64,000 nt of DNA from Natronobacterium gregoryi SP2 (GTDB lineage Archaea; Halobacteriota; Halobacteria; Halobacteriales; Natrialbaceae). Within the stretch, counting starts at the first letter, position 1. Each line of letters begins with the position of its first letter. A program made the position numbers and the translations under genes. The notes below the pieces were generated by a model. The model saw only the letters and a program-made list of their open reading frames with translations. It had not been told where the DNA came from and made no database searches. The DNA lies in assembly GCF_000230715.2 (NCBI RefSeq), contig NC_019792.1:1302001-1366000 (forward strand). Direction: 5' to 3'. Positions 1 through 8,292 of the stretch are shown here, in pieces.

Positions 1-15
1 CTAACTATATCAACG

Positions 16-231
16 ATGGAAGACGTTAGCTCGATGGAGGTCGGGGACATCGTCCGAAACGTCGAGGGGAAAGACGTTGGGGGCGAGGGGAAAGCGTACA
101 GGATCGTCGAGAAAGAAACGTCGTCCGTCGGAAAGATAAACGCGGTCGTGGTCGAACCGCTCGACGAGGAAGACGAACGAGAGCGGATTACGATCCCACA
201 ATCGGAGTGGGGAGATACCTGGACCGCCTGA
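16..231 (+). CDS. small acidic protein of unknown function
   Basis: A 71-residue open frame with the acidic composition of halophile proteins. I do not recognise a family. The N-terminal half reads like a small beta-barrel (MEVGDIVRNVEGKD, then alternating hydrophobic strands) and there is no membrane segment or cysteine cluster. A second in-frame ATG at 34 would remove six residues and is equally plausible. The gene stands alone, before an inverted-repeat element at 247. Whatever precedes it lies outside the window. Confidence 0.6.
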   Translation: MEDVSSMEVGDIVRNVEGKDVGGEGKAYRIVEKETSSVGKINAVVVEPLDEEDERERITIPQSEWGDTWTA

Positions 232-246
232 CGGTGGCGGATCGTA

Positions 247-360
247 ACTAGTACCGTCCCAAACGTGGACCGACTAGTTGAGAGTTGACCCAAACCGATC
301 GCGATTCTCGATCAGGAGTAGAGCGCACTAGTCAGAGTCGACGGTTGGGACGGTACTAGT
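247..360. repeat. CTAG-flanked inverted-repeat element, type A, copy 1
   Basis: This 114-bp non-coding element begins and ends with ACTAGT. Its terminal inverted repeats read ctagtaccgtcccaa on each side, and it has two internal ACTAGT sites. It is an inverted-orientation relative of the elements at 5507-5618 and 54250-54359. It has no coding capacity, so a MITE is the best description. Confidence 0.8.
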
Positions 361-401
361 TGCGTGTCGGTAAAGCGACGGGCGAAACTAGTTTTTCGAC
401 C

Positions 402-1877
402 TCAGAACGCCAGTGCCTCGTACGGGAGCAGGTACAGGACTGCCGCGAGGAACGGGAACAGGGCGAGCAACAGCACGATGGCGTAGCCGAACATTTCGCG
501 GGCCTTAATCCGTGTGATTGCCAGCAGCGGGATCGCCCAGAACGGGTTCAGTAGGTTCGTATGTGCGTCACCGACCGCGTAAGCCATCGTAGCGTGACCG
601 AGGTCCACGCCGAGACCGTTTGCAGCCTCGAGTACTGGGGGTCCGAGAATGATCCACTCACCGCCGCCGGAGGGGACGAACGCGTTGACGATTGCAGCCG
701 TCAGCCACGCGATCACGGGGAACGTCGACTCGGTCGCGAGTCCAATCATGACGTCGGCGATTTCGGCGGCAAGTCCGGAGCCAGCCATAATCCCCTGGAT
801 GCCAGCGAAGAAGGGGAACAACAGGATGACGCCTGCGGCGGCTGTAGCCGCTTCGCCGAACTTGTCGCGGTACGCCGAGGGGTTCGTCCAGATGAGCAGT
901 CCGGCCATCAGGAAGCCGAAGTTGACCACGTTGAGGTTCAGTGCATCGACACCGTGCGTGACGAGCAGATAGATAACGTAACCGAATCCGGTCAGTCCGA
1001 TGAGACTGCCGAGAAGGAGGCTGTTGTCGAGTCGTTCTGCCGGTGTGGGCGGCGCGGACGATTCGGACGCTACGTCGACGGCTTCGCCGCCGTCACTGGC
1101 GGTATCGAACAGTTCACTCTCGGGAATGTACTCCGTGATGTCGCGTGACCGTTCGCCGGACGGCGTGATGAAGTACAACACGAGAGCGGCGAACACGATA
1201 GAGAGGACAGTCAGCGTAATACCGTATCCGTGGACGATCGTCTGACTGAGCGGGATTCCCTCTTCGGGGACCATGTGGAAGGCCGTTCCCTCGCCGACCT
1301 GGCTGGCGTCCGTAAGCAAAAGCGGTGCAGAGCCGGACAGCCCCCAGTGCCAGGTGAGTCCAAGACCCATGTATCCCGACAGCGCGAGCAACGGATAGTG
1401 GACGTCGATCCCGTTCTGGTAAGCAACTTTCCCCATCTCGCGAGCGAAGATCGCCCCGAGAATGAGGCTAAAGCCCCAGTGAATCCAGGCGACCGCCATC
1501 GCGAACACGGCGACGAGCACGACTGCCTGCGGTCCCGTGTTGGGGACCTTGGCGAGTCGAACGAGCAAGTCGTTCGCTCGCGGATGGTACGCGAGCGCAA
1601 AGCCGGTCATCAAGATGAGCGTCATCTGCATCGCGAACTCGAGGAACTCCCAGAACCCGTCGTACCAGTGCTCGATCAGGTCGAACGGCCCGGCAGCCGC
1701 CCCCGTTGCAGGTTCTTCGATGAGTTCTAACTGTCCTAGAACGAGTGCTGCGGCGAAGACGAGATACGTCAGGACGATAGCAAACAGGAACGGACTCGGC
1801 ATCCACCGTTCGACCGTGTTCGCGAGTCGATAGCCGACCCGTTCGACCGTCCCAGACTGACTGGCACCTGTAGACAT
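402..1877 (-). CDS. atoE: short-chain fatty acid transporter, AtoE family
   Basis: A 491-residue polytopic membrane protein. The N-terminus (residues about 15-45, RLANTVERWMPSPFLFAIVL) and the later segments FVPSGGGEWIILGPP and YAVGDAHTNLLNPFWAIPLL match the AtoE/short-chain fatty acid transporter family, which moves butyrate-type acids across the cytoplasmic membrane. About ten or more hydrophobic segments are visible, and an acidic, Ser/Ala-rich cytoplasmic linker lies near residues 245-285. The length fits the family (about 440-490). It is monocistronic, with the MITE at 247-360 downstream. Substrate range is inferred from the family. Confidence 0.85.
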   Translation of the reverse strand: MSTGASQSGTVERVGYRLANTVERWMPSPFLFAIVLTYLVFAAALVLGQLELIEEPATGAAAGPFDLIEHWYDGFWEFLEFAMQMTLILMTGFALAYHPRANDLLVRLAKVPNTGPQAVVLVAVFAMAVAWIHWGFSLILGAIFAREMGKVAYQNGIDVHYPLLALSGYMGLGLTWHWGLSGSAPLLLTDASQVGEGTAFHMVPEEGIPLSQTIVHGYGITLTVLSIVFAALVLYFITPSGERSRDITEYIPESELFDTASDGGEAVDVASESSAPPTPAERLDNSLLLGSLIGLTGFGYVIYLLVTHGVDALNLNVVNFGFLMAGLLIWTNPSAYRDKFGEAATAAAGVILLFPFFAGIQGIMAGSGLAAEIADVMIGLATESTFPVIAWLTAAIVNAFVPSGGGEWIILGPPVLEAANGLGVDLGHATMAYAVGDAHTNLLNPFWAIPLLAITRIKAREMFGYAIVLLLALFPFLAAVLYLLPYEALAF

Positions 1878-2026
1878 ACAAACGGGGAAACTTATTCGAT
1901 TCCAATGAATCTACTGGTAGATCTCGAGAGATCGGTACCAAAAACACTTCCCAATCCCGATTTGTTCGGAAAGTGACCGACGAAAGAAGGGTCGGCGACG
2001 TGGCCTGAGATTCGCGTAGGAGAACG

Positions 2027-2380
2027 TCACCGCTCCCGGACCGACTCGAGTTGCATGAGCGGATACCCACCGTCCATCTCCATCCGGGCGACGACCTCGT
2101 AGTCGTCGTCATCGACGACGATTTCGACCTCGAGAAACCGCCCCGTCAGTTCGGTGTAGTCGGCGGTTGCCTCCGCGAGGGCGGCCTCGAGTTTTTCGCG
2201 CTGGATCTCGACGGCGACCGCCCGGCAGTAGGGCTGATTCTCGATTGCATCTTCCATCGCGGTCTCGAGACTGGCTGCACTCTCGAGTGACAGTGGCGTC
2301 CCGGCGAACTGGTGGTACAGCGTTCCGAACTTGATTCCGGCCTCGAAACAGGCGGCTTCGGCGTCGGTTGGATCTGTCAT
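2027..2380 (-). CDS. mptD: archaeal dihydroneopterin aldolase MptD
   Basis: A protein of about 117 residues. The motif CFEAGIKFGTLYHQFAGTPL near the N-terminus is the hallmark of the archaeal MptD family (formerly DUF381), which converts 7,8-dihydroneopterin to 6-hydroxymethyl-dihydropterin plus glycolaldehyde in tetrahydrofolate/methanopterin precursor synthesis. I chose the start MTDPTDAEAA at 2380 rather than an ATG nine codons upstream, because family homology begins there and the extra residues are not acidic. The C-terminal half has alternating strands (LEVEIVVDDDDYEVVARMEM) as expected for the fold. Divergent from azf with about 110 bp between starts. Confidence 0.82.
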   Translation of the reverse strand: MTDPTDAEAACFEAGIKFGTLYHQFAGTPLSLESAASLETAMEDAIENQPYCRAVAVEIQREKLEAALAEATADYTELTGRFLEVEIVVDDDDYEVVARMEMDGGYPLMQLESVRER

Positions 2381-2460
2381 ACGCGAGGACTCGCGGGCAG
2401 TCGGCAAGGGGATTGTGGTCTAGGTGTCGTTGACGATCACACCGGTTCGGAATCGCACGT

Positions 2461-2470
2461 TACTTATCGG
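2461..2470 (+). promoter_or_regulatory. TATA box for azf
   Basis: TACTTATCGG lies about 27 nt before the ATG at 2493, the spacing expected for a leaderless haloarchaeal transcript. It supports the choice of the internal start. Confidence 0.5.
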
Positions 2471-2492
2471 CGCTTTCCCTCACACCGAACGA

Positions 2493-3242
2493 ATGGCACA
2501 GTCCGTCCTGCTTACTGGGGCCGCGGGGCGCGTCGGGACGGCGATACTCGACGGCCTCGTGGACGAACGCGAGTACGAGTGGCGGTTGCTGGATCGAGAT
2601 CCACCGACGGAAGATCAACCGGGTGAGTTCGTCGTGGCGGACATCACCGACGAAGAGGCCGTCCGCGAGGCGATGGACGGGGTCGATGCCGTCATCCACC
2701 TCGCAGGCGACCCCCGCAAGACGGCACCGTGGGAGAGTGTCTTGCCGAACAATATCGACGGAACCAGGGTCGTCTACGAAGCCGCAGTCGACGCCGGCGT
2801 CGAGAAAGTCGCGTTCGCCTCTTCGAACCACGCCGTCGGCGCGTACGAAACCGACGAGCGAACGCCGGAGATGTACCGCGAAGACGACCAGTTCCGCCTC
2901 GACGGAAACGAACTCCCTCGGCCGGGCAACCTCTACGGCGTCTCGAAGGCTGCCGGCGAGGTGCTGGGCCGATACTACCACGACGAGCACGGACTCTCCG
3001 TCGTCTGTGTCAGGATCGGTAACCTCACGGAAGGCCACCCGCCAGTCGACTACGAACGCGGACAGGCGATGTGGCTCTCCTACCGAGACTGTGCACACCT
3101 CTTCGATCGCTGTATCCAGGCCGACTACGACTACGAAATCGTTTACGGCATCTCCGACAACGACCGCAAGTACTACTCGATAGAACGCGCTCGAGAAGTG
3201 CTCGGCTACGAGCCACAGGACAACTCCGCCGGGCACGACTGA
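2493..3242 (+). CDS. azf: NAD-dependent glucose-6-phosphate dehydrogenase-like SDR (Azf)
   Basis: A 249-residue extended short-chain dehydrogenase. The Rossmann motif LTGAAGRVG is at residues about 6-14, the catalytic Tyr-Lys pair is in NLYGVSKAAGE, and SSNHAVGAYE precedes it. The strings WLSYRDCAHLF and YEIVYGISDNDRKYYS are, as I recall the family, characteristic of haloarchaeal Azf, the NAD-dependent glucose-6-phosphate dehydrogenase of the oxidative pentose phosphate pathway in Haloferax. A uronate dehydrogenase-like activity is the main alternative. An upstream ATG at 2424 would add 23 residues without homology, and the TATA box supports 2493. Confidence 0.8.
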   Translation: MAQSVLLTGAAGRVGTAILDGLVDEREYEWRLLDRDPPTEDQPGEFVVADITDEEAVREAMDGVDAVIHLAGDPRKTAPWESVLPNNIDGTRVVYEAAVDAGVEKVAFASSNHAVGAYETDERTPEMYREDDQFRLDGNELPRPGNLYGVSKAAGEVLGRYYHDEHGLSVVCVRIGNLTEGHPPVDYERGQAMWLSYRDCAHLFDRCIQADYDYEIVYGISDNDRKYYSIERAREVLGYEPQDNSAGHD

Positions 3243-3323
3243 TACGGATTACTGTAACGATTTACCGGCGCAACCGCCGCCCGGGTCGCGGTTGTGCCGA
3301 AAATGACTTACAGTAAACCGTAT
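3242..3323. repeat. palindromic intergenic repeat, type D, copy 1a
   Basis: An 82-bp palindromic element with ends atacggattactgtaa and ttacagtaaaccgtat, and a GC-rich inner stem around ccggcgcaaccgc. It is the same length and plan as the copies at 6985-7066 and 42216-42297. Confidence 0.75.
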
Positions 3324-3324
3324 G

Positions 3325-3403
3325 AGACGGACTGCTGTCCCGATGTCCCGGCGCGACTGCGCACTCCTGCGGTCGCGCCGGAATGACGTACAGCAAACCG
3401 TCT
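3325..3403. repeat. palindromic intergenic repeat, type D, copy 1b
   Basis: A second, diverged copy directly abutting copy 1a. The ends are agacggactgctgt and acagcaaaccgtct, and the GC-rich inner stem uses gcgcgac/gtcgcgc. It ends 13 bp before the stop codon of the DUF309 gene. Confidence 0.65.
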
Positions 3404-3415
3404 GAACCGATCAGG

Positions 3416-4033
3416 TCACCCGAACAGCCCGTCGACGTCTTCCTCGCGAGTTCGTTGTCGACTGACGTGTTCCGACAGCCGCTGGTAGACGAGTCCACGG
3501 TGGTCGTCTTCACGAACGAAGTCGAACAGCAACGTGATGAAACGGCTGTCGTCTTCACCTTCCTTGAGGTCCCGCAAGGCATACGCCCGGGCCTTCGCGA
3601 CCGGTTCCTCGGCGAACTCGAGTTCCTCGGCGAGAACCACTGCCGCAATCGCCGTCTCCCCAACCTCGAGCGTCTCGAGCGTCGGAACCGTCCCCTCGTG
3701 TGCGATGACGACGGGTGGCCGGCGCTCGATCAGTTCGGGGTCTGCTGTGAGCGAGGCGAGATAGGACTGGATCGGCTCGAGGGAGACGCTCGCATACGTC
3801 GACGGAAGCACCTCGAGGTAGCTGCGGGCACTCTCGGCGAGGCCGACGGCTCCCGGCCAGTTGCCGTCGCGGGCGTGATAGACGGCACCGGAAAGCTGGA
3901 TCAGTCCGTGGAGCAGCCGTTCGTCGTCGCTGCCCGACTCGAGGTCGAGCCAGTGATCCTCCCAGGCGTCGTGAGCGGCGTGGTAGTAGCCGTCGTTGTA
4001 GATGGCGACGCCGGCCCGGAGCTGCTCGCGCAT
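3416..4033 (-). CDS. DUF309 domain protein
   Basis: A protein of about 205 residues from the ATG at 4033 (MREQLRAGVAIYNDGYYHAA). The motif HAAHDAWEDHW near residue 20 is the conserved His/Glu core of the DUF309 (TTHA0068-like) helical fold, followed by LLHGLIQLSGAVYHARDGNW, the second conserved helix pair. The family has no assigned activity; a metal or ligand site at the HDxWE motif is inference. The longer frame upstream to 4177 is Arg/Pro/Cys-rich, unlike halophile coding sequence, so it was excluded. The 238 bp to the next gene hold nothing I recognise. Confidence 0.8.
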   Translation of the reverse strand: MREQLRAGVAIYNDGYYHAAHDAWEDHWLDLESGSDDERLLHGLIQLSGAVYHARDGNWPGAVGLAESARSYLEVLPSTYASVSLEPIQSYLASLTADPELIERRPPVVIAHEGTVPTLETLEVGETAIAAVVLAEELEFAEEPVAKARAYALRDLKEGEDDSRFITLLFDFVREDDHRGLVYQRLSEHVSRQRTREEDVDGLFG

Positions 4034-4271
4034 ACCTCCGGTTGGACCTGGAGAACCGAGTGACTGTCGACAAAGACAGGGAGTGCCGGATATCTGCCGC
4101 CTCCGGCAGGGCGGGCAGACAACTGTCGAAAACGGGGGAGGAGGGACGCGGTGTCCCAACCGGTTACTGGCCGCCACCGGTCGAGGCGGTATCCGGGAGG
4201 ACGATCGAGTGCTACATTAGTATAGAGCAGATTCGTGAGTTCGTCTGCCGCTAAAAGACCGTAGGCAGTCG

Positions 4272-5363
4272 TTACTCGTCGTCTTCCCAGCGGAACGTTC
4301 CGTTTCGCTGGACGACCTCGCCGTCGATCTCGAGCCGGGAGTCTTCGCTGACGTCGGTGATCATGTCGACGTGGACCGCCGAATCGTTGCCCGTCTCACC
4401 CTCGGGGAGACAGGCGTCGTAGGCACGACCGACTGCGAGATGGACGGTGTCGCCCATCTTCTCGTCGAACATGATGTTGTCCGTGTGGCGGTCGATCGCA
4501 CGGTTCATCCCGATCCCGAGTTCGCCCAGTCGGTGGGCACCTTCGTCAGCGTCGAGAATCTCGCCGACGACGGACTCGCCCTGGTCTGCCTCGTGATCGA
4601 CGACTTCACCGTCCTCGAACTCGAGGCGAACGCCCCGAACCGACTCGCCGCGCAGAGTCATCGGGACGTCGAAGGTGACCTCGCCCTCGGTGCCGTAGGG
4701 AGCGGTGAAGACCTCGCCACTCGGCAGATTGTGCGAATCGTAGGCGACCGACGCGGCGCTGTTGACCGCGGTCCGGTCGCCGATCTGCATCGTCAGATCA
4801 GTGCCTTCGGAGACGAGTCGAACCTCGGCTCCTTCGTCTAACAGTTCTTTCATCCGTGCCATCTCCTCGGCCAGCGACTCCCAGTCGCACAAGACTGCGT
4901 CGTAGACGAACTCCTGGTACTCCTCGTAGGCCATTTCGGCCTGCTGGGCGAGCGATCGGGTCGGATGATACGTCGACACCCAGCGCGTGTCGTAGCGCGC
5001 CTCGCGGATCGCCGTACGTGCGTCGCGGTACTCGCTTCTGACCTCGCCGGGGACATCCGCAGTCGCGCTCGTGTTGCATCCACCGCCGATCGAAAGGTAA
5101 ACATCGGCCTCCTCGAGCAGTGCGTGTTCGTGATCTGGATTCTCGTCGAACTCACCGTCGTGAGCGCGGAGGTACGCGCGCGTGATCTCGCCGGAGCTGT
5201 AGGTCGCAAGCAGGTTCGCTCCGCGTTCACCGAGTTTTTCGGCGACGGCGACGGCCAGTTCGTGTGCGTCAGGCCCCACCGAGAGGACGACGTCGTCGCC
5301 GTCCTCGACGCGAGCGCTCCAGTCGACCAGTACCCCGGCGTGTTCGCGAACGCGTTCGTCCAT
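4272..5363 (-). CDS. M29-family metallo-aminopeptidase
   Basis: A 363-residue protein matching the thermophilic aminopeptidase family M29 (AmpS/AmpT/PepS). Metal-ligand motifs are in the expected order in the C-terminal half: NLPSGEVFTAP (Glu), GELGIGMN (Glu), DTVHLAVGRAY (His) and SAVHVDMITD (His/Asp). The N-terminal domain contains VVLSVGPDAHELAVAVAEKLG. Length fits the family (about 365-410). It is cytoplasmic, has no signal peptide, and probably trims peptides. Its downstream neighbour is the DUF309 gene on the same strand, 238 bp away. Confidence 0.85.
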   Translation of the reverse strand: MDERVREHAGVLVDWSARVEDGDDVVLSVGPDAHELAVAVAEKLGERGANLLATYSSGEITRAYLRAHDGEFDENPDHEHALLEEADVYLSIGGGCNTSATADVPGEVRSEYRDARTAIREARYDTRWVSTYHPTRSLAQQAEMAYEEYQEFVYDAVLCDWESLAEEMARMKELLDEGAEVRLVSEGTDLTMQIGDRTAVNSAASVAYDSHNLPSGEVFTAPYGTEGEVTFDVPMTLRGESVRGVRLEFEDGEVVDHEADQGESVVGEILDADEGAHRLGELGIGMNRAIDRHTDNIMFDEKMGDTVHLAVGRAYDACLPEGETGNDSAVHVDMITDVSEDSRLEIDGEVVQRNGTFRWEDDE

Positions 5364-5423
5364 ACCCGACAGTGACGATCGGTATACAAAACTCCCATCG
5401 TTCGCGACGCGAGAAGACGAGAT

Positions 5424-5512
5424 CTAGTACCGTCCCAACCGTCGACCGACGAGTCGAACCGGCCCACGTGGCCGGGTTCGACTCATCAGTGCAGGCTTGG
5501 CCCGCCACTAGT
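5424..5512. repeat. CTAG-flanked inverted-repeat element, type B, copy 1
   Basis: An element of about 88 bp. The left end is ctagtaccgtcccaaccgtc and the right end, read on the other strand, is ctagtggcgggccaagcctg. The inner arms contain gagtcgaac and gttcgactc. It shares its right CTAG with the following type A element. Confidence 0.75.
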
Positions 5513-5618
5513 AGCGTCCCAAGTTTACTCTGACTAGTGCACTCGACTTCTGATCGAGAATCGTGATCGGTTTGGGCCAACTCTCAACTAGTCGGTCCAC
5601 GCTTGGGACGGTACTAGT
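5507..5618. repeat. CTAG-flanked inverted-repeat element, type A, copy 2
   Basis: A 112-bp element, about 95 percent identical by eye to the copy at 54250-54359. Terminal repeats are ctagtagcgtcccaag and ctagtaccgtcccaagc. Its last base is also the last base of the TAA stop codon of the VUT transporter gene. Confidence 0.8.
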
Positions 5619-6349
5619 TACGACGGTGTCGTGGCAAGGTCGCCGTCTGCCCGCGATCGAACGAGTGCGACGACCGCGTAGACGATCGGTGTGTCGACGA
5701 CCGCGATAGCGAGTTTCAGCAGGTACTGGCCGATCATCAGCGCCGCGAGTTCCTCGAGGGGCAACACGACGCCGACGCCCAGCAGCATCGGTGCGATCGA
5801 GAAGGCGACAGCGACGAAGATGACGGTATCGATCGCCTGACTGCTGGCAGTCGATCCGATGTTACGCAGCCAGAGGTTGCTCCGTCCGGTGTACTCTCGG
5901 ATTCGGTGGAACACGATTACGTCCCAGTTCTGGCTGATGACGTACGCCAGCAGGCTCCCGAGGACGATGTTGGTCGATGCACCGAGGACGTCGGCGAACA
6001 TCTCCGGATCGATGCTCGTCTCGGCGGCCGGAGCCGCGATCGTCGACCAGACCAATACGAGGACGACGAAGTTCAATGCAAACGCGACGTTGACAACGAT
6101 CTGGGCCGCCCGCCGGCCGTAGAGTTCCGTGTAACAATCGCTCGCCAGGAACGTAACTGCGTAAGCAAGTGCTGCGCCAGGCAAGACGAGCTCAGAACCC
6201 GTAATCGGCAACGAGAACGGAATCGAGAACGCCAACACCTTCGTCGCAGTCAGTTGCGCCGTCGCCAGTGCCGTCACGAAGAGTCCGATCAGCGTCACCT
6301 GTGGTACCGTCGGCGTGCCGCGACGGGAACGAGAACGTGACTCGACCAT
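5618..6349 (-). CDS. VUT-family (YhhQ/QueT-like) transporter
   Basis: A 243-residue membrane protein of the VUT family (DUF165), known in bacteria as queuosine-precursor transporters. In archaea a role in supplying the archaeosine precursor is inference. About six hydrophobic segments are visible. Motifs include ATKVLAFSIPF with TGSELVLPGAALAYAVTFLA, SDCYTELYGRRAAQ, LAYVISQNWDVIVFHRIRE, and WLRNIGSTASSQAIDTVIF. I chose the ATG at 6349; a frame to 6475 adds 42 basic residues not seen in the family. The stop codon overlaps the adjoining MITE. Confidence 0.85.
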   Translation of the reverse strand: MVESRSRSRRGTPTVPQVTLIGLFVTALATAQLTATKVLAFSIPFSLPITGSELVLPGAALAYAVTFLASDCYTELYGRRAAQIVVNVAFALNFVVLVLVWSTIAAPAAETSIDPEMFADVLGASTNIVLGSLLAYVISQNWDVIVFHRIREYTGRSNLWLRNIGSTASSQAIDTVIFVAVAFSIAPMLLGVGVVLPLEELAALMIGQYLLKLAIAVVDTPIVYAVVALVRSRADGDLATTPS

Positions 6350-6675
6350 AACCGTCGCATACCCATCGGCGACACCTAAACGGTTCGAGATCGACTCGGA
6401 GAGCCTCCCACAGATCTCCCAGTAGCTGTCGCGCGTTAGTACTCGACGGACGAACGAAACACGGCGATACGACACTGGAAGTGGCGAAACGAACAGGGGC
6501 CGTCCGTCGACCCGAAACCGGCTTTAGATCACTTCCGTCAAAAAGTCATTATGAACGGTGAAACGAATCACAATCGCGTGTAACGCACAGTAATTCGCCA
6601 AAACCGCTCTTCGTGGCCGTGATACGCGATCGATAACAAATAGTCAGTCGTGTGGTGTAAGTAAACGGATGAAAC
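6350..6675. other. divergent intergenic region
   Basis: 326 bp between the divergent VUT transporter and PadR regulator genes, containing the promoters of both. It is more AT-rich near 6540-6670. I see no convincing small gene and no member of the repeat families found elsewhere. Confidence 0.4.
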
Positions 6676-6951
6676 ATGGACGATTTGACCGGATTCCAGC
6701 GTGACCTCCTGTACGTGATCGTCGGTGCCGACCAGCCGTCCGGACAGGACGTCAAAGACGAGATCGAGACGTACTACAGTGCAGAGATCAACCACGGCCG
6801 GCTCTACCCCAACCTCGATACCCTCGTCAACAGGGAACTCGTCGAGAAGGGGCAACTCGACCGGCGAACCAACTATTACGAAATCACCGATCACGGACGG
6901 GAACAGATCGAACAGCGCCGAAAGTGGGAGCGGCAGTACGTCGACGTCTGA
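6676..6951 (+). CDS. PadR-family transcriptional regulator
   Basis: A 91-residue winged-helix protein. The N-terminal FQRDLLYVIVGADQPSGQDV and the recognition-helix/wing stretch NHGRLYPNLDTLVNRELVEK followed by RRTNYYEITDHG are the PadR pattern. It is a minimal one-domain PadR typical of haloarchaea, with no C-terminal dimerisation extension beyond EQRRKWERQYV. Its target is unknown; the divergent VUT transporter is one candidate and self-repression another. Confidence 0.88.
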   Translation: MDDLTGFQRDLLYVIVGADQPSGQDVKDEIETYYSAEINHGRLYPNLDTLVNRELVEKGQLDRRTNYYEITDHGREQIEQRRKWERQYVDV

Positions 6952-6984
6952 GATGGATCGCAGAACGGCTGCCTTGCCCCACTC

Positions 6985-7066
6985 ATACGGTTTGCTGTAA
7001 CGATTTACCGGTGCAACCGCAAGACGGGCCACGATTGCACCGGCAATAACTTACAGCAATCCGTAT
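6985..7066. repeat. palindromic intergenic repeat, type D, copy 2
   Basis: An 82-bp palindromic element. The ends are atacggtttgctgtaa and ttacagcaatccgtat, and the inner stem is ccggtgcaa/ttgcaccgg. It lies between the PadR gene and the TrkA-C gene. The remaining flanking bases show nothing else. Confidence 0.75.
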
Positions 7067-7173
7067 CACGGCACCACGATCGGACCGGAGACGACATAAC
7101 AGCGTCCGCACGAAACAGCCGCCGCGTGCCGCGAGGTCACGCCCGAGACGCTAGCGACGCCGACAGCCACCGG

Positions 7174-8292
7174 TTACAGTTCTTCCAACGCGGTCGGCTC
7201 ACCGAGTACGTACAGGTCGTCGCCAGCGACGAGCGTCTCCTCGTCGCCGGGAAACGGACGTATCTCGTCGTCTCGCACGACCGCAAGAACCGTTCCGGGA
7301 ATCCAGCCGACGAACTCGTCTTCGAGTGACGACCCCGAGACGACTGACTCCGAGACGATCGTACCGTGTCCACTTCGAAGCGCCGCAACGAACGCCGGGG
7401 CTGCAGTCGGCGACTCGGGACGGACGACCAGCCGGTACCGCGATTCAACCCCACAGTCGAAGGCAGCCGCGTCCGCGTTTCCGACCGACACGGTTACCAC
7501 GTCGCTCGTCGTCGACTGCACCGTCCCGGTCGCGACCAGCCGACTCGAGTCGTCCCACACCCCGACCGGATCGCCAACACACGCGTCGACCGGTGGCTCG
7601 GCACGAACCGCGACGGCGACGGTCTCCGGAGGAAGCGTCCAGTCGAGTCCCGACCGCCGATCCCCGACCGTCAGTCGTTCGACCGTCCCGTCGGGCGAGA
7701 CATCGACCGACGCATAACCGAGTCCGTAGTCGCGCTCGAGGCGATCGGCGAGTCGCGACTCGAGGTCGTCGACAGAGAGACGAGCAGGAAAGAGCAGGGT
7801 TCGGCCCGCGAGCGTTCGTTTGACCGACTCCCCGACGGACGGGTGGCAATCCGCCTCCGCAATCGTCGCCGGGAGCTCGAGTTCGATCGATCGCCTGCTG
7901 GCGCGGACGCTCGACGCGACCGCACCGGTCACGGACAGCCTGTCGATTGCGAAGATTTCGCTCGCGATGTGGTCGCCGACGTGACGGCCACCCGCCGCCG
8001 CGATCGCGCCGGCGAGAAACGATCCGAGAAAGTAGCTGGCGGTCGCGTGGTGGTCGAGTCGCGTCTCGTGACCGATCGTCGACCCCTGCAATCCGCCGAC
8101 GTTCAGCCAGCCGCCGACGACGGCAAGGCCGACGAGGACCGCAACGCCGAACGGCACGGGCCGGGTGCTTGCTCCGCGGTAGGCAACGGCGACGACCGTC
8201 GATGCGACGCCTGCCAGGACGGCGAACCCGAAGACGTTGACGAGTGCGATTTTGCTCCACTCGGTCACGAGTGAGCCAGTGACGAGCATCAT
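7174..8292 (-). CDS. membrane protein with TrkA-C domain
   Basis: A protein of about 372 residues starting at the ATGATG overlapping the upstream stop (start at 8292 or 8289). The N-terminus has three to four hydrophobic segments (VTEWSKIALVNVFGFAVLAG and following). The soluble part ends in FPGDEETLVAGDDLYVLG, the typical end of a TrkA-C (RCK-C) ligand-binding domain. There is no pore domain and no NAD-binding RCK-N, so it is not itself a potassium channel. It is a distant paralogue of the next gene upstream and is translationally coupled to it. Its role is unknown; a membrane-bound sensor is inference. Confidence 0.7.
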   Translation of the reverse strand: MMLVTGSLVTEWSKIALVNVFGFAVLAGVASTVVAVAYRGASTRPVPFGVAVLVGLAVVGGWLNVGGLQGSTIGHETRLDHHATASYFLGSFLAGAIAAAGGRHVGDHIASEIFAIDRLSVTGAVASSVRASRRSIELELPATIAEADCHPSVGESVKRTLAGRTLLFPARLSVDDLESRLADRLERDYGLGYASVDVSPDGTVERLTVGDRRSGLDWTLPPETVAVAVRAEPPVDACVGDPVGVWDDSSRLVATGTVQSTTSDVVTVSVGNADAAAFDCGVESRYRLVVRPESPTAAPAFVAALRSGHGTIVSESVVSGSSLEDEFVGWIPGTVLAVVRDDEIRPFPGDEETLVAGDDLYVLGEPTALEEL

